Source: Sphaerisporangium sp040683095 (GTDB lineage: Bacteria; Actinomycetota; Actinomycetes; Streptosporangiales; Streptosporangiaceae). From it: a stretch of DNA of 64,000 nt. Shown piece after piece: positions 17,924 through 26,900 of this stretch; the first letter of the stretch is position 1; each line of letters starts with the position of its first letter. The position numbers and the translations under genes are program-made. The notes below the pieces were generated by a model, which saw only the letters and a program-made list of their open reading frames with translations, had not been told where the DNA came from and searched no databases. The DNA lies in contig NZ_JBFBCI010000007.1 in the NCBI RefSeq assembly GCF_040683095.1, positions 1 to 64,000 of the forward strand, given 5' to 3'.

Positions 17924-20900
17924 CCAACCCCACATCGCCCACATCGCCGGCATCGCACCAGGACCGCATGGCCGCCCTGCCGCCACAGGTACAGGAGATG
18001 CTGCGGCGGCGGCTCGCCGGGGAGGCGCCGGACGACCCGGCCGAGGAGGACGTCATCCCCCGTGTGCCCGGCGACGGGCCGCTTCCGCTGTCCGCGGCGC
18101 AGGAGCGGCTGTGGTACATGCACGAGGTCGACCCCGAGAGCACCGAGTACAACACCGCCCATGTGCTGCGCCTGCTCGGTGAGCTGGACGAGCCCGCCCT
18201 GATCGGCGCGCTCCGGAGGCTCGCGGAGCGTCACGAGTCGTTGCGCACCACCTTCGTCTCCCTGGAGGGACGCGGGACACAGGTGGTGAACGCCTCCGTG
18301 GAGATCCCGCTGGTGGTCACCGACCTGTCCGCGCCGCCGGAGGCCGCTCCGGTGGAGGCCCGTCTGGTGGAGGCCCGTCTGGTCGAGGACGGTCTGGCGG
18401 AGGCCGTCGACCGGTGCCTGCTGGAGGAGATGACCCGGCCGTTCGACCTCCACCATGGCCCGGTGCTCCGGGTACGCCTGCTCCGGCTGGCCGCCCGGGA
18501 GCACGTGCTGGTCATGGCCATGCATCACATCGTCACCGACGGCTGGTCCATGCAGGTGCTCACCCGCGAGCTGGGTTCCCTGTACGCGGCCGCCGTCCAT
18601 GGCGGGCAGGCGGAGCCGCCCCCGCTGCCGATCCGGTACGGCGACTTCGCCGTATGGCAGCGGGGCCGGCTTCCCGGTGCGGAGATCCAGGGGCACCTCG
18701 CCTACTGGCGGGATCGGCTCCACGGGCTGGAGCCGCTGGACCTGCCCACGGATCACCCCCGGCCCCCGATGAGGAGCGGGGCCGGTGAGCGGTACAGGTT
18801 CGAGGTTCCCGCTTCGGTGATCTCCCGGCTGAGGGAGCTGAGCGCCGAGAACGGCGCCACCCTGTTCATGGCGCTCGCCGCCGCGGTGAAGATCCTGCTG
18901 GCCCGCTGGTCGGGCCGGAAGGACATCGCCGTGGCCACCCCGCTCTCCGGTCGTGACCGGGTCGAGGTCGACGACCTCGTCGGTTTCTTCGTCAACACCG
19001 TGGTGCTGCGGACGTCGGTCGATGAGACGCGGTCGTTCACCGAGACGCTGCGCTCGGTCCGATCGACCGTGCTGGACGCGATGGCCCACGGCGGCGTGCC
19101 GTTCCAGAACGTCGTGGAGACGCTGCGGCCCGACCGCGATCCCAGCCGCCCCGTGCTGGCCGAGGCGACCGTGAGCCTGCTGGGTGCGCGGCGCCGGCCG
19201 GTCGAGCTGCCCGGGCTGCGGGTCGAGGAGATCGACCCTCCGGTGGTGACGGCGGACGCGGACGTCTCGTTCGAGTTCGCCGAGCGGGACGGGGGGCTCG
19301 TCGCGCATCTCGGATACACCACCGACCTGTTCGTGCGGGCCACCGCCGAGCGGATGGCCGCGCATCTGGTGACCCTGCTTCAGGGGGTCGCGGACGATCC
19401 GGACGCCGCCCTGATCAAGGTGCCCATGACGGGCACGGAGGAGACGCACCGGCTCCTCGCGGAGTGGTCGGGGGCCTTGGACCACCCGGTTCCCCGTACG
19501 GTGCCGGAGCTCTTCGCCGCCCAGGTCGCCCGCGCGCCCGACGCGGTCGCGCTCGTCTCGGAGGAGGACCGGCTCAGCTACGCGGACCTGGACGCGCGCG
19601 CCGACCGGCTCGCGCGTCTGCTCGTCGAGCGGGGAGCGGGTCCGGAGAAGATCGTGGCGGTGGCCCTGCCCGCGTCGGCGGACACGATCGTCGCGGCGCT
19701 GGCGGTGCTCAAGAGCGGTGCGGCCTATCTGCCCCTGGACGCGAGCAACCCTCCCGAGCGGCTTCGGCTGATGCTGGACGACGCCGCCCCGGTCCTGGTG
19801 GTCACCTCGCCCGGCTTCGGTCACTCGATTCCCGCGGGGCCGCAGGTCGTGGACCTGTCCGTGCCGACCCTCCCCGACGGCCCCGGCGAGGAGGACCGAA
19901 AGGACGCTCCCCGGCTCCTTCCGTCCCACCCGGCGTACGTGATCTACACCTCCGGTTCCACCGGCCGTCCCAAGGGCGTCGTGGTGACCCACGCGGGTGT
20001 GCACGGTCTCGCCGCCGGGCAGTCGGCGCACTTCGGCGTCGGCCCGGGCTCGCGCGTCCTGCAGTTCGCGCCGTTCGGGTTCGACGCGGCGTTCTGGGAG
20101 CTGTGCATGGCCCTGCTGACCGGTGGCACGCTGGTCTGCACCTCCCGGGAGCGGAAACTGCCCGGCGATCCGCTCGCCGAGACGCTGGTCCGCTACGGCA
20201 TCACCCACGTCACCCTGCCTCCGAGCGCGCTCGCGGAACTGCCCGAGGGCGCGCTGCCCGCGACCCTGACCCTGGTCGTGGCCGGCGAGGCGTGCCCGCC
20301 GCGGCTCGCCCGCGCCTGGAGCGGCGGCCATCGCATGGTCAACGCCTACGGTCCGACCGAGTCGACGGTCTGCGCGAGCATGAGCGACCCCCTGGTCCCG
20401 GAGGAGATCACCGGCGCAGTGCCCATCGGACGGCCTTTCCCGGGCATCCGGAACTACGTTCTCGACGATCGGCTGCGCCCGGTACCCGCCGGAGTCCCCG
20501 GCGAGCTGTACCTGGCCGGGGCCGCGCTGGCTCGCGGATACCTCGGCCGTCCCGGCCTGACCTCCGAACGCTTCGTCGCCGACCCGTTCGGCCCTGCGGG
20601 AAGCCGGATGTACCGCACCGGCGACCGGGTCCGGTGGCTGCCGGACGGCGTGCTGGACTATCTCGGCCGCACCGACGACCAGGTCAAGATCCGCGGTTTC
20701 CGCATCGAGCTCGCCGAGGTCGAATCGGTGCTGGCCCGGCAGCCGGGGGTGCGGGGCGTCGCCGTCGCGGTCCGGCAGGACGACCACGGCACACGGCGGC
20801 TCGTGGCCTACGTCGTCGCCGACGGCGCGGCCCTCGCCGAGCTGCGCTCGTTCGCGCGCGAGCGGCTTCCCGAGCACATGGTGCCCTCCATCGTGGTCCC

Positions 20901-23900
20901 GCTGGACCGGTTGCCGCTGAACGTCAACGGCAAGGTGGACCGGCGGGCACTCCCCGAGCCCGAACTCCGCCGGGACCTGGCCCGCGCCCGCGTGGCACCG
21001 CGCACTCCGGCCGAGGAGACGCTGGCGCGGATCTGGGCGGAACTGCTCGGCGTGGCGGAGGTCGGCGTCGAGGACAACTTCTTCGACCTGGGCGGCGACT
21101 CCATCCTGAGCCTGCGGGTCGTGGCCCGCGCGAGGGAACGCGGACTGCGCCTGACGGCCCGGCAGGCGTTCCTGCGGCACACCATCGCGGAGCTCGCGGA
21201 GCTCGCGGAGCTCGCGGCCGAGGCGAGCACTGAGCACACGATCGGGAGCGATCGCGGCCCGGTCACCGGCGAGGTGCCTCTCACCCCCATCCAGCACTGG
21301 TTCTTCGACGCCCTGACCGACAGCCGTGACCGCTTCAACCAGACGGTGCTGCTGGAGCTCGCCGACGAGCCGGACGAGGACGCCCTGGCGGCCGCCGTCG
21401 CGGCGCTCCTGGACCAGCACGACGCCCTCCGCCTGCGGGCCACGTCTTCCGACGATGGCCGGCGACTGCGCAACGCGGAGGCCGAGCGCGGTGAGGTCCT
21501 GCGGCGTTTCGACCTCTCCCACCTGGATCCCGGCCCGCAGGACGAAGAGATGAGGGACATCGGCCTTCGGGCGCAGACCGGCTTCTCCCTGGAGAGCGGG
21601 CCTCTACTGCGGGCCCGGCTGTTCCTGCTCGGCCCGGGACGGCGGCCCCGGCTCCTGCTCGCCGCCCATCACCTGGTGGTCGACGGCATCTCCTGGCGGA
21701 TCCTGCTCTCCGATCTCGAGACGGCCTACGAGCGGGCCAGGAACGGCCTGCCGATCGATCTCGGGCCGAAGACCACCTCTTTCCGCGACTGGTCCATCCG
21801 GCTCAGCCGCTACACCGAGTCCGGTGGGTTCGCGGCCGAGGCGGACTACTGGACGGGCGTGGCGGAGGCCGCGGAGAAGGCGGCACGGCTGCCCCTGGAG
21901 GGCGCCGGCGACAACACCGCCGGCGACAACACCGTCGGCGGTTCACGCACGGTGTGCGCGTCGCTGAGCGCCGAGGCCACCGAGGCGCTCCTGCGCGACG
22001 TGCCGAAGGCCTACCGGACGCAGATCAACGACGTGCTCCTCACCGCCCTCGGCCGGGTCGTGCGCGATTGGACCGGCTCCGGCACGATGCTCGTCGCCCT
22101 TGAGGGCCACGGCCGGGAGGAGTTGTTCGACGATGTCGACCTTTCCCGTACGGTCGGCTGGTTCACCTCGCTGTTCCACGTCGTGCTGAGCACGCCGTGG
22201 GACGAGGGGTGGGGCGCCGCTCTGAAGAGCGTCAAGGAACAACTGCGGTCGGTGCCGCGCAACGGCATCGGTTACGGCGCCCTGCGCTACCTGGGCGGTG
22301 ACCGGGACGTGCGCAACGGTGGCAGGGAACCCGAGATCAGCTTCAACTACCTCGGCCGCCTCGACGCCGAGACCGGGAGTGAGGGTCTGGTCCGCGGCTG
22401 GGTCGACAACGAGGGCGCCGAACGGAGCCCGGAGCAGGTCAGGCAGCACCTGCTGGAGGTCAACGGGCTGGTCCGTGAGGGGAGGTTACGGTTCCACTGG
22501 ACGTACTCGGCCGATCTGCACCGTGAAGAGACGGTCATGCGGCTCGCCGAGGGGTTCATCGCGGCCCTGCGGCAGATCATCGAGCACTGTTCCGCGCCGG
22601 ACGCCGGTGGGTTCACCCCCTCGGACTTCCCTCTCGCCTCCCTCGACCAGGCGGCGGTGGACCGTATCACGGCCGGGCCCACGCCGGTGGAGGACATCTA
22701 CCCGCTCACGTTCACCCAGGCCGGCATGTTGTTCCACGCCCTCTCGGAGCCGGGGCGGGACCTGTACACGGGGTACTTCGGGGCGACGCTCGACGGCGTC
22801 ACCGATCCCGAGGCGCTCGCCCAGGCGTGGCAGCGGGTCGCCGGCCGGACGCCGGTGCTGCGCACCGCGGTGCTCTGGGAGGACCTTCCCGCTCCCGTCC
22901 AGGTGGTGTTCTCCACGGTGAGCGTTCCCGTCACCCACCATGATTACCGGGCCATGCCGGAGGACGACCGGCGGACCGCGCTCGAGGAGCTGTGGGACAC
23001 CTGGACGCGGGGAAGGCTCCCCCTCGACCGGGCGCCGCTGCTGCGCCTTTCCATCGTGCGGCTCTCCGACGCCGGCGTGCGGCTGCTGTGGTCGACCCAC
23101 CACATGATGGTGGACGGGTGGAGCTTCGCCGAGGTGCTCTCGGACGTCCTGGCGGAGTACGCGGCGATGACCGGAGGCCCGGCGAGCCCGCCCGAGGTCC
23201 GGCGCCCCTACCGGGACTACGTGGCCTGGCTCGACGGCCAGGACCAGGACGACGCGCTGCGATACTGGAGCGCCGTCATGAACGGCTTCACCGCGCCGAC
23301 GCGGCTGCCGTTCGACCGTCCACCCGTCCGGGCCCATGACACGCGGTCCTCGCGCGAGATCAGGGTGAACCTGTCACCCGAGCGGTCGCGGATGTTGTAC
23401 CAGGCCGCGCGGGACGCCCGGATCACCATGAACACCCTGATCCAGGGGGCGTGGGCCATCCTGCTGTCGCGCCACGGCGGTGACAGGGAGGTGTGCTTCG
23501 GCACCACGGTCTCCGGTCGGCCGCCGGGGCTGCCCGGCGTGGAGTCGATCGTCGGGCTGTTCATCAACACCATCCCCGTGCGGATCGAGGTCGACGGAGA
23601 GAGCTCCGCGTCGGTCTGGATGCGCCGGTTGCAGGACTCCCAGGCCGAAGGCCGGGACTACGAGTATCTGCCGCTGGCGCACGTCCAGCGGGCCGCGGGC
23701 GTGTCCAGCGGGATCAGGCTCTTCGACAGCATCGTCGTGTTCGAGAACTACCCCTACGACGAGCAGGCGGCGGCGAGGTACGGACTGCGCCTGACCGAGC
23801 TACGCGGTGACGAGCACACCAACTACGCGCTGACCCTCACGGCGTACGCCGGCGAGGAACTCGCCCTCGCCCTCGGGTACGACCCCGACCTGTTCGACGA

Positions 23901-26900
23901 GGCGACCGCCGAGCGCCTGGTGGGGCAGTTGGACACGCTGCTCCAGGCGATCGGCGCCGCACCCGGGACACCCGTGGCGGGGCTTCCCGTGCTCCCCGAG
24001 CGGGAGTCGCGGCAGGTGCTGACCGAGTGGAACGACACCGCGACCCGGTTCCCGCCCCCCGCGTGCATCCACGAGCTGTTCGCCGAGCGGGCGAGGACCG
24101 CTCCGGACGACCCCGCCGTGAGCTGCGGTTCCGAGGCCCTCACCTTCGCCGCACTGGAGACCCGCGCCAACCGGCTCGCACATCACCTGGTCCGGCTCGG
24201 GGTGCGGCGGGAGGTGCTCGTCGGCGTTTGCGTCGAGCGCGGTGTGGACGCGGTGGTCGCCCTGCTCGCCGTACTGAAGGCCGGGGGCGCCTTCGTCCCT
24301 CTGGATCCGGACTATCCGGCCGAGCGGCTGGCCTTGATGCTGGGGGACGCGAACGCCCCCGTCGTGATCACCCAGGAGGCGTTGCTCGACCGGGTGGCCG
24401 GGCACCAGGCCGTGGCCGTCTGCGTCGACCGCGACCGGGCCAGACTCGACGGGGCCAGACTCGACGGGGCCGCGCTCGACGATCTGCCCGCCACACCGCC
24501 CGAGGTCGCCGCGACGCCTGACGACCTCGCCTACGTGGCCTACACCTCGGGCACCACCGGCCGTCCCAAGGGCGTCATGGTCGCCCATCGCCACGTGCAC
24601 CATATGGTGCGGGCCTGGGACGCGCGTTACGGTCTCACCGCTCTGAAAGCACGAGCCCTGTCGGTGTCGAGCCTGTCCGTCGACCTGTTCTTCGGCGACT
24701 TCCTGCTGTCGGCCCTGTTCGGTGGCGAGATGGTGATCTGCCCGCCGGAGGCCATGGCCGACCCGGTCGCGATCGCAGACCTGATGCTGGAGACCGGCAC
24801 CGAGCTCATGGTCACCGTTCCGGTGCTGGCCAGAGCACTGGCCGCGGAGTTCACCTGGCGCGGCATCCGTCCGAAGACGCTGCGGGTGCTGATGGTCGGC
24901 TCGGAGGGCTGGCCCGCGGACGCCGCCGCCGAGGTGCTGGAGGTGTTCGGCGGCGACGGCGTGGTCGTGGTCAACGCCTATGGCTCGACCGAGACCACCG
25001 TGGACTCCACGGTGTTCCAGCTCGGCGGCGACCCCGTGGGCGAGGCGGCGTTCGTCCCCATCGGACGGCCGCTCGCCAACACGCGGATATACGTGCTGGA
25101 CGCCGAGATGCGTCCCGTCCCGATCGGGGCCGTGGGGGAGTGTTACATCGCCGGAGACGGGGTGTCCCGCGGATACCTGAACCGCCCCGAGATCACCACG
25201 CGACGCTTCCTGCGCGATCCGTTCGCGGGCGAGGAGGACGCACGGATGTACCGGACGGGAGACCTCGTCCGGTGGCGTCCCGACGGCAACCTGGAATGCC
25301 TCGGCAGGGCCGACGACCAGGTGAAGATCAGAGGATTCCGCGTCGAACTCGGCGACGTCGAGGCGGCCCTGGCCCGCCATCCCCGGGTCGCGGGCGCCGC
25401 GGCGGCCGTCAGGAAGGACGAGGCGGGGCACAACCGGCTGGTGGGTTACGTGGTGCCGCGTCCCGGAGCCGGACCCGACCTCGCGGACCTGCGCGCGTTC
25501 GTGTCCCGGTCCCTTCCCGCTCCGGCGGTGCCCGCCGCCTTCGTGCTCATCCCGGAGCTGCCGCTGAACCCGAGCGGCACCGTCGACCGAAAGGCGCTGC
25601 CCCGAGCCGACCAAGCAGGGCCCGGCGACGCGGTGGCGGACGCCGGTGCGCTCCACGCCCTGCCACGCGCCGAGCACGTCCCGCCGCGCACCGAGACCGA
25701 GCGCGTCCTGGCGGGGATCTGGGCCGAGGTGCTGGACCTGACCCGCGTCGGCGTCACGGACGACTTCTTCGAGCTGGGCGGGGACTCGATCCTCAGCATC
25801 CGAGTGATCTCCCGGATACGGTCCCTCTTCGGCGTCGCCCCGTCGCCGCGGCAGTTGTTCGACACCCCGACCGTGGCGCGGCTGGCGGCGGCGATCGACG
25901 CTGAGACGGCCACCACGGACGCGGCTCCGCTGGTCGCCACCGCCGCCGGCGGTCCGGCCCCGCTGTCGTACGCGCAGCAGCGGCTGTGGTTCCTGCACGA
26001 TTTCGATCCCGGCAGCACCGAGTACACCGTCGTCACCGCGTTGCGGCTGCGTGGCACGCTGGACGTCGAGGCGCTGGGCGCCGCGCTGAGCCGGATCGTC
26101 GCCCGGCACGAGCCGCTGCGCACGACCTTCAGCACCGTGGAGGGGAACCCGGTGCAGGTCGTCCGTCCCGCCGAACCGGTCGTCCTGGTCATCGAGGACC
26201 TGACGGGTGTCGCGGCGGACGAACGGGAGGCCGCGATGGAGGAGTGCCTGCGCCGGGAGACGGCGCGGCCGTTCGACCTGGGCTGGGGACCGGTGTTCCG
26301 CACCACGCTCATCCGGCTCGGCGCGCGGGACCACGCGCTGGCGTTCCTCGCTCACCACATCGCGGTCGATGGATGGTCGCTGGACCTGCTGATGAGGGAA
26401 CTGGACACCGAGTACGGGGCGGCGCTCGCGAAGGAGCAGGTGGAGCGGCCTCCGCTGCCGATCCGTTACGCGGACTACGCGGCCTGGCAGCGGAGCACGG
26501 CCAATGACCGGGCGATGGAGGAGCACCTCGCGTACTGGAGCGACCGGCTGGCCGGCGTGCGCCCGTTGGACCTGCCGATCGACCATCCGCGCCCGGTCGT
26601 GCGGGAGGCCGCGGGGGCGATGCGGCTGCTGACGGTCGACCCCGAGGTCGTGGCCGGGCTCAGGCGGGTCGCCGGGCGACGGGACGCCACGCTGTTCATG
26701 GCGCTGGTGGCCGTGGTCCAGGTGCTGCTCGCGCGGTACACCGGTCAGGACGACATCGTCGTCGGAACCCCCACCTCCGGCAGGAACCGGCACGAACTGG
26801 AAGGGCTGATCGGCTGCTTCATCAACACGGTGGCACTGCGCTCGACGGTGGACGAGTCGCTCAACTTCGAGGAGTTCCTCTCCCAGGTGCGTGACACGGT

